Shown here in pieces: positions 7,791 through 16,678 of a DNA stretch of 64,000 bases. The DNA lies in the NCBI GenBank assembly GCA_016793885.1, contig JAEUHE010000203.1:52066-116065 (forward strand), given 5' to 3'. The position numbers and the translations under genes were made by a program. Numbering within the stretch: position 1 is the stretch's first letter; every line of letters begins with the position of its first letter. A model generated the notes under the pieces. The model made no database searches. It was not told the DNA's origin and worked only from the letters and a program-made list of their open reading frames with translations. Origin of the DNA: Verrucomicrobiales bacterium (lineage in GTDB: Bacteria; Verrucomicrobiota; Verrucomicrobiia; Limisphaerales; UBA11320).

Positions 7791-9038
7791 ATGGAGCTGG
7801 CAGACAAGCATCGACAGTGGCTGCAGGAGTTAAGGAGCCTGGGCGATTCGCAGGAGCGAATGTCGTACCTGGTCCGACGAGCCCGCCAGTCGAGCCCTTT
7901 CCCGGCCGCATTCAGGACCGACGCGCATCGGATTCCTGGATGTTTGTCGAAACTCTGGTTGGCCGCCGAGCTGCTTGAAGGGAAATGCCAATTTCAAACC
8001 GATTCAGACTCGGCCATCGTGAAAGGAGTGGCTTCCCTGCTCTGCGAATTTTTTAGCGGAGCCACCCCCGCTGAAATCCTGGCCTACGAGGGCGATGCGC
8101 TGGCGGAATCTGGCATCCAGGCGCATCTCAGCCCTAACCGCCGAAACGGCCTGGGGAAGCTCAGGGAACGCATCCGTGACTTCGCGCAACAATACCAGTC
8201 GGCCGAAACAATCACCCCCGCTCAGACTTCCCGCCTCCCCAAGCTGTACGACGCCCACAACCACCTCCAGGACGCCCGGCTCAACCTCAACGCCGAGGGT
8301 CTCATGCAAGCCGCGGCGGCAGCCGGGATCGAACGGATGGTGGTCAACGGTTCTTGCGAAGAGGATTGGCCGCACGTCCAGGATCTGGCCACCCGCTTTC
8401 CACGCATTCTTCCCAGCTTCGGCTACCATCCCTGGTACATCACGGAAAGAACTCCAGCCTGGAAAGAGTCCCTGCAGAAATTCCTCGAACTTCCCGGTGC
8501 TGGCATCGGGGAAGTGGGATTGGACCGATGGATTCCCGACCCCAACATGGAGGATCAGGAGGAGGTGTTCGTCTGGCAGCTGCGTCTGGCCGCCGAAAGA
8601 AATCTCCCCCTGACCATCCACTGCCTGAAGGCCTGGGGCCAGTTGGAAGCATGCCTGAGACGGGAAGCTCGCCCCGCGCGGGGCTTTCTCCTCCACTCTT
8701 TCGGCGGCCCTCCGGAGATGATTCCCTCGTTCGCCAGGCAGGGTGCCTACTTCTCCTTCCCGGGTTACTATCTGCACGCACGCAAAGCGAAGCAGCGGGA
8801 AACCTTCCGGCAAGTGCCGCTCGACCGACTGCTGGTCGAAACCGATGCTCCCGACCAATTGCCGCCCCCCGAGAGGTGTCCGTTCCCGCTGGTCGCACCA
8901 GACACCTTGAAACCGATCAACCATCCCGCCAATCTCGCCGCCATCTATCAAGGGCTGGCCGACTTCCTTGGCATCCCTCTAGATGCCCTGGCCCATCAAG
9001 TCGGCTCCAACTTTCACCGCCTGTTCGGAACAGCGTGA
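7791..9038 (+). CDS. SufE sulfur acceptor fused to a TatD-like metal-dependent hydrolase
   Basis: One uninterrupted 415-residue frame encodes two proteins' worth of sequence. Residues 1-136 are SufE: the acceptor cysteine is Cys51 in HRIPGCLSKLW, and the domain ends with the usual helix LGKLRERIRDFAQQY. After a short Thr/Pro linker, residues 150-415 form a TatD-family amidohydrolase. It has YDAHNHLQ (His156, His158), the Glu of GIGEVGLDRW, the His of LTIHCLKAW, the His of LLHSFGG and the Asp of VETDAPD, so the metal site looks intact. TatD proteins are 3'-5' exonucleases or D-aminoacyl-tRNA or peptide hydrolases. The gene follows sufS by 10 bp, so the SufE part is in its expected place. What the TatD part contributes to sulfur transfer is unknown. 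Confidence 0.9.
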   Translation: MELADKHRQWLQELRSLGDSQERMSYLVRRARQSSPFPAAFRTDAHRIPGCLSKLWLAAELLEGKCQFQTDSDSAIVKGVASLLCEFFSGATPAEILAYEGDALAESGIQAHLSPNRRNGLGKLRERIRDFAQQYQSAETITPAQTSRLPKLYDAHNHLQDARLNLNAEGLMQAAAAAGIERMVVNGSCEEDWPHVQDLATRFPRILPSFGYHPWYITERTPAWKESLQKFLELPGAGIGEVGLDRWIPDPNMEDQEEVFVWQLRLAAERNLPLTIHCLKAWGQLEACLRREARPARGFLLHSFGGPPEMIPSFARQGAYFSFPGYYLHARKAKQRETFRQVPLDRLLVETDAPDQLPPPERCPFPLVAPDTLKPINHPANLAAIYQGLADFLGIPLDALAHQVGSNFHRLFGTA

Positions 9039-9372
9039 CGAAAGCGATCGCGAACGGTCAGATCTTCTATAGGCTCGCTGAAACGATCAGCTCCGGAGGA
9101 CTCTGAGAAAAAGTTCCTCCGCAGAATCGCCGCCGCGAGCGGATCGAGGACGGCCGGCAAAAACCCAACCACGGGGAAAGCCTCTCATTCCATGGTCCGA
9201 ACACAGGAACAAGCACGCAACGGGACGAGCGCCTGATCAGCTCCAACTGCAGCTATTGACAATCCCCTGATTCCACCCTCTGTTGAAAGTGTCAGCGTGG
9301 GGAGCTAAACAGGGGAGTCGAGGCGCCAAGCGCCTGGGAAACATCAACCACCCTTAACCGGAAGAGGTCCAT
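9039..9372 (+). promoter_or_regulatory. Intergenic region upstream of the pseudopilin, with one possible sigma-70 promoter
   Basis: I see no gene here. TTGACA at 9256-9261 is followed after 17 nt by a weak TCTGTT at 9279-9284, a possible promoter. A GGAAGAGG stretch sits shortly before the ATG at 9373 and could serve as ribosome binding site. The remainder shows no clear structure. Confidence 0.3.
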
Positions 9373-10101
9373 ATGCATCCACTCACTCAATCGTTACGGC
9401 GTCGGAAACGCGGTTTCACCCTCATCGAGCTGCTGGTCGTTATTGCGATTATCGGAATCCTAGCCAGCATGATTCTCCCGGCACTCAACCGAGCCAAAGC
9501 CAAGGCACGGCGGGTGCAGTGCATCTCGAACGTGAAACAAATCGGTCTCGCCTATCAGCTGTGGCTCCAAGATAACGAGGATAAATTTCCCTGGATGATC
9601 TCCTATCCCAAGGGCGGCAGCAACGGGCGCACCACGGCTGCGGAGCACTATTCCGTGATGTCCAACCAGCTCAATGCCGCCAAGATTCTGACCTGTCCGA
9701 CGGTGGAGAAATGGCGTCCGGCGGCGGTGTCGTTCGGCCGCTTGCGCGACATCAATATAGCCTACGGAATCGGAACCGATGCCCGCGTGCTCATGGACGG
9801 GACGGGCTCCCAAGCCAATGCCAGCGGAGGTCAAACGTTCACCACCACCGACTTTGATATCGAGGGCGGGGATACTGCCACCTGCACTCGAGCGGGAAGG
9901 ATCACGGTGGCCCGGTTCGCCGGCAGCTACGGAAAACCGGACACCTACCAAGCCAGGTGGTCGAGGACGAACCACATCAACGGTGGCCAAATGGCGCTGG
10001 TCGATGGCACGGTGGTCATCGTGGACACCATGGGGCTTCGACGCCAGCTCAGCCTGTCACAGGATGTCGGAAACGATTCCCACACCCTGATACCCAGGTA
10101 A
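9373..10101 (+). CDS. Type II pseudopilin-like protein (DUF1559-style H-X9-DG family)
   Basis: A 242-residue protein with a basic leader (RRRKR) and the prepilin cleavage site [16 protein letters not shown], which is followed by the verrucomicrobial-style [20 protein letters not shown]. The body is a globular pseudopilin-like domain, and the C-terminus carries the [16 protein letters not shown] segment typical of the H-X9-DG family. Genomes of this group encode tens to hundreds of such proteins, which are predicted to be processed by PilD and held in the inner membrane or on the surface. Their function is mostly unknown. It stands alone with no secretion-system genes beside it, as is usual. 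Confidence 0.88.
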   Translation: MHPLTQSLRRRKRGFTLIELLVVIAIIGILASMILPALNRAKAKARRVQCISNVKQIGLAYQLWLQDNEDKFPWMISYPKGGSNGRTTAAEHYSVMSNQLNAAKILTCPTVEKWRPAAVSFGRLRDINIAYGIGTDARVLMDGTGSQANASGGQTFTTTDFDIEGGDTATCTRAGRITVARFAGSYGKPDTYQARWSRTNHINGGQMALVDGTVVIVDTMGLRRQLSLSQDVGNDSHTLIPR

Positions 10102-10117
10102 GACAGGCGACGAGCGA

Positions 10118-10148
10118 GCCCGGCACGGATCGATCGAGTCGGCCGGGT
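10118..10148. terminator. Possible bidirectional terminator between convergent genes
   Basis: GCCCGGC (10118-10124) pairs with GCCGGGT (10142-10148, one G-T wobble) between the convergent pseudopilin and GH5-like genes. The loop is long and there is no T-run, so this is a weak call. Confidence 0.3.
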
Positions 10149-10167
10149 TCGACAGGTGTTTCCAGGT

Positions 10168-12393
10168 TTAGTTCAGGGAGTGCTTGGAAAGCAATAGAGC
10201 ATCGCGAGCGCGCGCGGCTTCCAAGCGCTCCTTCGCCAGTTGGATCTTGGCTTGGATCAGCTCCTTGTTCTCCAAACCTTTCAAAGCGAGTTGATGCTCG
10301 AGTTCTACGATGCGACGTTGGTAGGCGCTCAGGCGCTGCTGCAACGGGGCCTGGACCGCTTCCAGCCGTCGGTCCAACTGCGCAAGATCCTGAGCCGCCC
10401 GCTCCTGCACGCGCATGAGGTCCCGTTTCTGTCCCATCAACCTCGGAATAGCCGATTCCATCATCACTCTCGCCAAGTGCCGCAGCATGCCGTCCCGAGC
10501 CGTCTCTAGAGGCAATACCTCCATGCGACCCGAGGAAACCACGGCGCCAATCGTCAGTTCAGAAAGACCTAGGCCGGCTGATCGCTCCCGCATCCAGCGG
10601 CGAAACACCACGATCAACAACCCCAGACCTAGAAGCGAAGCCCCCACGGCAATCGATCGCCACGGACCATCCCATACCCGAGTAAGCATCCCGACCGGCA
10701 CCGCGCCCATCGGGGCCAATCCTTCCGAACCGGGAGAACCCGCAGTCTCGAGACTCCGTGGGACACTCATTCCCAATTTGGAACGATCGGTCACCCAGGC
10801 TGGCACCCCGGTCCCGAACAAGGCTTCCCTCAGGCCCGGCTCCGGCTGCCGGTCGGAATCCGACCAGTAACGGTAATCACCTTTCCAGCCCAGAATCGCC
10901 CACCCCATGCCCACTTCGTCTAGCGACTTGCGAAAGGAATAATAATATCTCGCCCGCGAAACGGGATCCGCCTGAGCATGACACCCCAACTCCCCAAAAT
11001 AGACCGGCCGACCATAATGCGCAGACCATTGCCTGGCCAAAGCGATCAGGCCCCGAAAGGCCGCCGGGCTGGACGGATTACGGTCACCCGCTCGCTGATT
11101 GTAGCGACCAAGCCAGCGGGACTGTTCGGCAGTAAGCGTGGCACCCTCGCCAGAGGCGAGCGGCGTCTCCGGTGGCCCCGGGAATAGCACCCCTTTCAAA
11201 GGAGCCGACGTGCGCCCCTGCTGCGTAAAGAGGACCGGATCCGCACAATCAATCGTCACGATCAAGTTGTCATCCCCCGGCGGCAGACGGAGCTTGGCGA
11301 GACTGGCGAAGGTCCCTGCTCCGCTGGGAGCGACAAAGATCGTCCGGCGAGCGGAATGCGCGCGAACCATGGGGATGATTTCCTCATAGGCGGACATCAA
11401 CGCCTGGGTGGGCACCTCGCTTCCAGGTTCGTCCAGGATCTCAAAGGCCAGGTGGTCAGAAACGTCAGCGAAACGTTGGGAGATCTGCTCCCAGATGACA
11501 AACAGCCGCGCTGCCCCCCCGCTGGGATTCTGAACCAACTCATTAAAGCCGTGAAAACTCATCACTACCGAGAGGCCGCATCGGCGCGCAGCCGAAATCA
11601 ATTCTTCCACCTGCGCGAAGAGCTCCTTGGGAACCATGCTGCCCGTTTCCCGTTGCAGATGGAGATGCCAAGCCACCGGCAGGCGCACGTGATCAAATCC
11701 CTGGCTCCGGATCTCGGAGAGATCCGCCTCCGCAATCGGAACACGCTGGGGATCACTCAGTGAAACCTCCAGGAACTTGCGGAGGGTCACCCCTCTGGCA
11801 TAACGGCGCGCGGCCTCATGAGCCCGGGTCGACTTGGAAAGCAGCGGCTTCATCTCAGTCCACCCCTCCGGACGCACCGCCTGCGCAGCCACCCGGAGGA
11901 CCACCGGCGTGTCCTTGGTGACCCGGACCGGCAGATCCGAGACATCCTGATTCCATGTCCGAAGCGGCAGCGTCCGGTCCGCCCAAACCTCCGCCGGTAT
12001 CAAAGCACCCTCGACACTCACGCGATGCCACAACACCTCCTCCTTAAACAGGGCTTGATTGGGAGCGGGGTCGCGATACCCACTCAACCGTAGCCGCACG
12101 GTTCCCGAACCCTTGGGAACGAACCGGACTACCACTTCGTTGGTGGCAAAATGAAACACCGGGAACTCGACGAAGTAGCGTCGGGTGACGTCGGAAGCCG
12201 AAGCATTCGAAGGACGACCGAGGGTGGCGTGGCCTCGCAGGATGTCCGCATCAGTCACCACGCTCACGCCGCTCTCACCCGAAATCTCAAAGCGAGCCGC
12301 GGGCGCTAGCTTGAGCGGCGACGTTTGCGCGAAAACACTCAACCAGGGGAAAACGCACCCGAGAAGAGCCACGAACCTCTGGGTCAGGGGCAT
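10168..12393 (-). CDS. Membrane-anchored GH5-like glycosidase with C-terminal coiled coil
   Basis: A 741-residue protein. It has a signal peptide (residues 1-22), a beta-sandwich-like region to about 185, and a glycoside hydrolase family 5-type barrel from about 195 to 515 (FDHVRLPVAWHLHL, SVVMSFHGF). The presumed acid/base Glu322 sits in EILDEPGS rather than the usual NEP, and the nucleophile is probably Glu468 in YFGELGCH. A transmembrane helix at 580-597 is followed by an approximately 100-residue cytoplasmic coiled coil (650-735). This topology would hold the catalytic domain outside and place the coil inside. The substrate is not predictable. The Asn-to-Asp change leaves catalytic activity likely but not certain. 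It lies convergent to the pseudopilin gene. Confidence 0.78.
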   Translation of the reverse strand: MPLTQRFVALLGCVFPWLSVFAQTSPLKLAPAARFEISGESGVSVVTDADILRGHATLGRPSNASASDVTRRYFVEFPVFHFATNEVVVRFVPKGSGTVRLRLSGYRDPAPNQALFKEEVLWHRVSVEGALIPAEVWADRTLPLRTWNQDVSDLPVRVTKDTPVVLRVAAQAVRPEGWTEMKPLLSKSTRAHEAARRYARGVTLRKFLEVSLSDPQRVPIAEADLSEIRSQGFDHVRLPVAWHLHLQRETGSMVPKELFAQVEELISAARRCGLSVVMSFHGFNELVQNPSGGAARLFVIWEQISQRFADVSDHLAFEILDEPGSEVPTQALMSAYEEIIPMVRAHSARRTIFVAPSGAGTFASLAKLRLPPGDDNLIVTIDCADPVLFTQQGRTSAPLKGVLFPGPPETPLASGEGATLTAEQSRWLGRYNQRAGDRNPSSPAAFRGLIALARQWSAHYGRPVYFGELGCHAQADPVSRARYYYSFRKSLDEVGMGWAILGWKGDYRYWSDSDRQPEPGLREALFGTGVPAWVTDRSKLGMSVPRSLETAGSPGSEGLAPMGAVPVGMLTRVWDGPWRSIAVGASLLGLGLLIVVFRRWMRERSAGLGLSELTIGAVVSSGRMEVLPLETARDGMLRHLARVMMESAIPRLMGQKRDLMRVQERAAQDLAQLDRRLEAVQAPLQQRLSAYQRRIVELEHQLALKGLENKELIQAKIQLAKERLEAARARDALLLSKHSLN

Positions 12394-12489
12394 GAGTGGA
12401 TTTACCAGGATGAGCCGGCCGAAGTCAAACGGAAGGCAGTGACGAAATGGGAGAGCATGGTTCGAGGTGGGCGAGATGCAGGTTTAGCT

Positions 12490-12558
12490 CCGAGCGTCAG
12501 GGTAAGGCGGGACTCTCTCCGTACCCCTCATCGGACCGCTTCGCGATCAAATCACACT
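12490..12558. repeat. Partial copy of the RAYT-associated dispersed repeat
   Basis: GACTCTCTCCGTACCCCTCA, then CGGACCGCTTCGCGATCAAAT and a TCTCCCCC tail, match the junction between successive 223-bp units near 29641. It fills most of the gap between two minus-strand genes and runs up to the stop codon of the propeller gene. Confidence 0.65.
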
Positions 12559-13752
12559 CTATCTCCCCCCCTGCGCCCGCATGCCAGATGGCATCCCCGG
12601 AACCGAGATCCGGAGACCGGTATCGCGCAGCCCCCGCTTAGTCACCTCGAACAGCCACAGGTTTCGCTCCGGATGACACTGCACCACAAGATGACGACCA
12701 TCCGGCGTGAACGCAGCCCCTTCCGGAATGCGACCTACTTTAACCGTCTGACGATGTCGAAACGTCCGACCCGCCCGCTCCAGCAACACCACTTCGCCAT
12801 GATCCTGGAGTAAAGAGTCCTGCGGAGCCAAATTGGAGCCGTTCATCATGACCGCAGCGAGCCAACGGCCATCAGGACTAAGCTCGATGGACTCCGGACT
12901 AATGCCCAGCTTCACCAGATCAACGGTGCGGGGCGGCGTCGCCTCCAAATCAATCACCGTAAGGGCGTCCATATCCGGCCCGTTGCCCGCTCCAATTCCC
13001 GCGGTGAGCAGCAACTGTCCATCCGGGGTGGTGAGCACTCGATACGGACGCCCATAGGTCGAGAACTTGCGCTCGGTCGCAGTCACCTTCTCGCCCTCAA
13101 TCCGCAGCTCGCGGAGATGGTTCTTCTCCCGCACGCTGACGAACGCCCGGGTGCCGTCCGGAGCGATGGTCACATCGCTCACTTCATCGGCGGACAGGGC
13201 CAACGGCACATCGCTGAGCCAGGTCAGCGCCGTGCCCTCCAACCGCAACACGGACACTGAACCGCCTGCGCGATTCGCCACCAGCACCAATCGGCCGTTG
13301 GGGGCGATCGCCAGGCCGGAGGGCTGCGCACCCGTCCGGCCTTCCCCGACCACCCGAGGCGGATTCACGGTCAGATCCACCACGTGAACCCGATGCGCCG
13401 GAAACCACTTTCCCGGATTCACCGGGTCGATCTGAACCGAATCCGCCACCAATGCCAGCCGGCCATCCGCCGTAACAGCTACGTTGGAAGGCGGCCCAAG
13501 AACGGAATTGCTGACATTGGTCACGTGCACGACGACCGGCGGAAACGACTCGAAGTTCAGCAGGGTCAGCGTATCCGGCGCAGCATTCGGAACCAATCGG
13601 GAGACACCCGACGTCAAATCAATCTTGTTCTCATTGCCTGAGATCACCCATTTCGGAGCGGCCGAAACAGGCCACGAAACCAAGGACGCTCCCATGAGAA
13701 GGGTAATCCAGATGGATTTGGTTCGGTCGGAGAAATGAAAAAGCGTGCGCAT
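12559..13752 (-). CDS. Secreted YVTN/lactonase-like beta-propeller protein
   Basis: This 397-residue protein has a signal sequence (about residues 12-31, ending VSAAP) followed by a seven-bladed propeller of the YVTN/6-phosphogluconolactonase-like type. Repeated blade motifs include SNVAVTADGRLALVAD, SGLAIAPNGRLVLVANR, SDVTIAPDGTRAFVS and ESIELSPDGRWLAAVM. I see no catalytic residues that would assign an enzyme activity, so a binding or structural role is equally likely. It is downstream of the phosphoramidate-type cluster on the same strand, separated by about 90 bp, with no sign of translational coupling. Confidence 0.78.
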   Translation of the reverse strand: MRTLFHFSDRTKSIWITLLMGASLVSWPVSAAPKWVISGNENKIDLTSGVSRLVPNAAPDTLTLLNFESFPPVVVHVTNVSNSVLGPPSNVAVTADGRLALVADSVQIDPVNPGKWFPAHRVHVVDLTVNPPRVVGEGRTGAQPSGLAIAPNGRLVLVANRAGGSVSVLRLEGTALTWLSDVPLALSADEVSDVTIAPDGTRAFVSVREKNHLRELRIEGEKVTATERKFSTYGRPYRVLTTPDGQLLLTAGIGAGNGPDMDALTVIDLEATPPRTVDLVKLGISPESIELSPDGRWLAAVMMNGSNLAPQDSLLQDHGEVVLLERAGRTFRHRQTVKVGRIPEGAAFTPDGRHLVVQCHPERNLWLFEVTKRGLRDTGLRISVPGMPSGMRAQGGR

Positions 13753-13843
13753 GAATGTCGATCGATAGTGATGAAGGGACGAGTTCGAGCCCGAAGAAAG
13801 CGGGATCGTGACACCGAATCAAGGGAAAACCCTTCCCCCAGGT

Positions 13844-15334
13844 CTACTTGCCTCGGCGGGCGAGGTGGTCCTGCACTGCCTCCTTCACTTCAAATGACAG
13901 GTCCCCAACAAACAATTGACCCTGTTTGCGCAGCGCCGCAACTTCCGGTTGAGTGAGGGATGTCCACCCAGGGCCCTGAGCGCTCCGAGCCACTGCGTAA
14001 AACCGTCCTCCCCACCCGTAGAGATCAAAGCCCAGAAAATCCTGTTCCACTAACAATGGCTCCGATTTGGGCATAGACTCCTCAGCAGCCCGCCGGAGAG
14101 CCACCGATCGCACGGCAGTCGAATCAAGCCGAGAGAAGAAGTCGCTTCCCGGGGGATGCACCTGGTCGGCGGCTGCCAACAGCATCTTGCGAATGGAAGG
14201 CCACAGGGCGTAACGAGTGGTAAAGTCCTGGAAGGCGCTAGCCACCCGGATCGCCAAAGGCCGCCGAGTCGCGAGCTCACCCAGCACTTTTTCTGTCCAA
14301 TCGAGAGCTGTCCAATCGCAGGCCAATCGCAACCGCCCCCTCTCGCCGCCTAGCCTCGCCTGCATCCCCTGCCTCAAAACCCACTTCGCCTCAGTCAGAT
14401 CACCGGCATCAAACGATTTCCACGCTCGCTCCTCGAAACGGGCCAACTCCGGCGGCAGCGCCGTCCCATCCAAGCCGAACGAATTCGGGTCCTCGAGTTC
14501 GGACTCCGGAGCGGGGGCGTAGCCGAAGCGACGCATCCACTCCACCGCAGGACCTCCAAAACGCCGCAGCTCCTCAGCCGAATAGCACTCGCGCCACTCG
14601 CCAACCCTACCCTGGCGTGCCACTCGAAATGGCTTCCCAGTCTCCGCCTCAGCTCGCTGCATCGCCGCTTTGGTTTTCGAGAAACTGGATCTCCCCACTG
14701 CTACAAGGATATCCGCATCCGACCGCTGCAGTCCCAGGTCCAGGAGCACCTGCCGAACCAGGCTGAGTGGCTCTTCACGGGAGTCCTCAAACCGCACCAC
14801 CCGCACCGGAACCAATCCCTCCAATCCCATCCACATCGCATGCCAGGCCGACCAGGTCTCGGCGGGAGGCAGGTGGAACATGTCCGGAAAATGGTCCGCC
14901 CACGCCTCAGGACGATCGAGGTACTCCAGAAAGGAGATAGCCGTGTAGTTGCGTTGATACAGGGAATGAATCGCATCCCGAGGATCCCGCACAAACAGAA
15001 ACACCGGCCGGTCCGGTCGTCGGGCAAAGCTGAGATAATGCTCCCAAAAAACCTCAACCCCCGGCTCGAGACAAAACTCATTCCGCTCCTGGAGCAGCGG
15101 CAGATAGTAGCGCATGTGCGACACGCCCTCCGGAACAATGCGCTCGCACCCGGGGCGACCAGGCACCGCCTGCCAAAAGCCGTTCGGATAAAGACGGGGA
15201 TTGGCGTGAGTGACGCGAATATTCAGCTCGGTAAGGACACTCACCAGCCAGCTCAATCCGCTCGGAAAGGGGGCGGATAATAGGTGAAATTCACGGCTCG
15301 GAATGGAGGCGTTCGAATTCACAGCGGATGACAT
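13844..15334 (-). CDS. Sulfotransferase-fold protein; candidate phosphoramidate transferase
   Basis: A 496-residue protein whose N-terminal 250 residues are of the PAPS-sulfotransferase type. The 5'-phosphate loop is SAPFPSGLSWL (residues 20-30), and the 3'-phosphate-binding segment is LFVRDPRDAIHSLY (Arg117), followed by VRVVRFEDSREEP. The C-terminal half (about 290-496) is unlike known sulfotransferases and I do not recognise it. The gene overlaps the upstream CysC-like kinase gene by 16 nt. In the usual reading it would be a sulfotransferase fed with PAPS by that kinase. Because the rest of the cluster matches phosphoramidate synthesis, I infer instead that its donor may be the PAPS look-alike 3'-phospho-CDP-amidate. 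The family assignment is firm and the donor is hypothetical. Confidence 0.75.
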   Translation of the reverse strand: MSSAVNSNASIPSREFHLLSAPFPSGLSWLVSVLTELNIRVTHANPRLYPNGFWQAVPGRPGCERIVPEGVSHMRYYLPLLQERNEFCLEPGVEVFWEHYLSFARRPDRPVFLFVRDPRDAIHSLYQRNYTAISFLEYLDRPEAWADHFPDMFHLPPAETWSAWHAMWMGLEGLVPVRVVRFEDSREEPLSLVRQVLLDLGLQRSDADILVAVGRSSFSKTKAAMQRAEAETGKPFRVARQGRVGEWRECYSAEELRRFGGPAVEWMRRFGYAPAPESELEDPNSFGLDGTALPPELARFEERAWKSFDAGDLTEAKWVLRQGMQARLGGERGRLRLACDWTALDWTEKVLGELATRRPLAIRVASAFQDFTTRYALWPSIRKMLLAAADQVHPPGSDFFSRLDSTAVRSVALRRAAEESMPKSEPLLVEQDFLGFDLYGWGGRFYAVARSAQGPGWTSLTQPEVAALRKQGQLFVGDLSFEVKEAVQDHLARRGK

Positions 15335-15885
15335 TCAGCACCGATTCTCGCCACTACTTGACGGACCAAGTCCTCCAAACCGGCTTCTCCCTGATCGTTG
15401 CGTAGAACCAGGTGAGCCTCCTTAGGTTCGTCGTACTCCACGTGGACCCCCACCACATCCGATGCCTCGCCCCGCGCAGCACGGCTGTAAAGGCCCCGGG
15501 CATCACGCTGCCGCAGCACCTCCAGGCTCACCTGCACCCATACTTCAAGGTAGTTGGGCAGCTGTTCCCGATTCCAGAGGTGCACTTCGCGAAAGAGGGA
15601 CATGGTAGGCACCACGACGATGAAGCCTTGCTCGGAGAGCAGCTTCGCCAGCCGAGCGATCCGCATGGCATTGGTAAGTCGGCTCACGCGATCGTGACCG
15701 ATGTGGGGATCCGCCACCGCAAGCCGCACATCATCGCCATCCAGCAGCAGGGTCGGCAACCCCCGGCGACGCAGGCAATCCACCACCCTTCGCGCAATCG
15801 TGCTTTTGCCCGCTCCGCTGAGCCCCGTAACCCAGACCACCTGCGGTTGATGGGCCAATGCTATCACTGAGCTGACGCGTTTCAT
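15319..15885 (-). CDS. CysC-family kinase; probable cytidine diphosphoramidate kinase
   Basis: A 188-residue P-loop kinase of the adenylylsulfate kinase family: Walker A GLSGAGKST (21-29), LLLDGDDVR, and the RLAKLLSEQGFIVVVPTMS region. CysC enzymes phosphorylate the 3'-OH of APS. The C. jejuni member Cj1415 instead phosphorylates CDP-amidate. The usual LDGDNVR reads LDGDDVR here. There is no ATP sulfurylase (CysN/CysD or Sat) in the window, and the genes immediately upstream correspond to Cj1416, Cj1417 and Cj1418. I therefore prefer CDP-amidate kinase over APS kinase. The stop codon lies within the start of the sulfotransferase-fold gene (16-nt overlap), and 22 bp separate it from the nucleotidyltransferase upstream. 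Confidence 0.72.
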   Translation of the reverse strand: MKRVSSVIALAHQPQVVWVTGLSGAGKSTIARRVVDCLRRRGLPTLLLDGDDVRLAVADPHIGHDRVSRLTNAMRIARLAKLLSEQGFIVVVPTMSLFREVHLWNREQLPNYLEVWVQVSLEVLRQRDARGLYSRAARGEASDVVGVHVEYDEPKEAHLVLRNDQGEAGLEDLVRQVVARIGAECHPL

Positions 15886-15907
15886 CGGCGTTGTCGCGTG
15901 CGCATCC

Positions 15908-16678
15908 CTAAGCGGCCATCTCCTGCCAGCGCCAATCGTGCCTCCAGGGCACGGATTGCTCCAGCCTCTGCTCGTAGAATCGCAAGTCCTCGTCGCTGTC
16001 GACCTCGCACCACTTTCCCTCGATGGGCACCGTCGAGATCACCCAACCTTCCGCCACCAGCCGGCGAAATAACCCGGTCACATCCAGCCGATCCCGCTCC
16101 TCGGGGGCGAGCGACGCCAGAAACGCCGCCAGCCTCTGCCAGCCTGACGTGGTAAATTTGAGAAGCCCCATATACTGCCCATGGATCCGGTGAACGGAAT
16201 CCGACCGACCGCCGATCTCAGCCAGCCGACCGTCAGCCCCGCATTGGAAAGTCTCGGCATCCCCCAGCGGATTCTCGAAGCGCTCGGTCCACAGCTGTTT
16301 CCACCAACGGTCGTAGCTGATCACAATGTCGCCCGGTGCGGAGGCCAGCGTCCGCACGATGCTTGGATGATAAGCGATGTCGGAGTAGGAGACGATGCAG
16401 TCGCCGGCGCGCAACCAGGCGTCCGCGCAGGTCAGGGTCGCCACCATGTTCGTCTCCGCCCAGCGCGGGTTGTCGAACGTCTGGTAGCCAGGACCGCTCA
16501 AGGCCTCGGCCTGGTAACCTCGGACCACGGCCACCTGATCGATCCCCCCGGCCCTCAGGGCCGACAGCTGCCAATCCAGCAGGGAACGCCCCGCAATCTC
16601 TACCAGGCACTTCGGCGCGTTCGCTGTCAGCGAACGCATCCGCGAGCCCCGACCCGCCGCTAAAATCAATGCACGCAT
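15908..16678 (-). CDS. Nucleotidyltransferase; probable CTP:phosphoglutamine cytidylyltransferase
   Basis: This is a 256-residue NTP-transferase. The nucleotide-binding signature is LILAAGRGSRMRSLT, with Lys23 in NAPKCLVEI, followed by LLDWQLSALRAGGIDQVAVV. The metal-binding acidic segment is IVSYSDIAYHPS, and EGKWCEVDSDEDL closes the sugar-nucleotidyltransferase-like domain. This compact form resembles Cj1416 of C. jejuni, which couples CTP to L-glutamine phosphate to give gamma-glutamyl-CDP-amidate. By itself it could be annotated as a choline-phosphate or sugar-phosphate nucleotidyltransferase. The neighbouring class I amidotransferase (13-nt overlap) and PEP-synthase-like kinase make the phosphoglutamine reading more likely. 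Confidence 0.72.
   Translation of the reverse strand: MRALILAAGRGSRMRSLTANAPKCLVEIAGRSLLDWQLSALRAGGIDQVAVVRGYQAEALSGPGYQTFDNPRWAETNMVATLTCADAWLRAGDCIVSYSDIAYHPSIVRTLASAPGDIVISYDRWWKQLWTERFENPLGDAETFQCGADGRLAEIGGRSDSVHRIHGQYMGLLKFTTSGWQRLAAFLASLAPEERDRLDVTGLFRRLVAEGWVISTVPIEGKWCEVDSDEDLRFYEQRLEQSVPWRHDWRWQEMAA

Noticed and set aside
15319..15885. Sulfate assimilation (APS kinase plus sulfotransferase)
   Set aside because: No ATP sulfurylase or PAPS reductase gene is nearby, and the three upstream genes fit the phosphoramidate pathway. I keep it as the main alternative.
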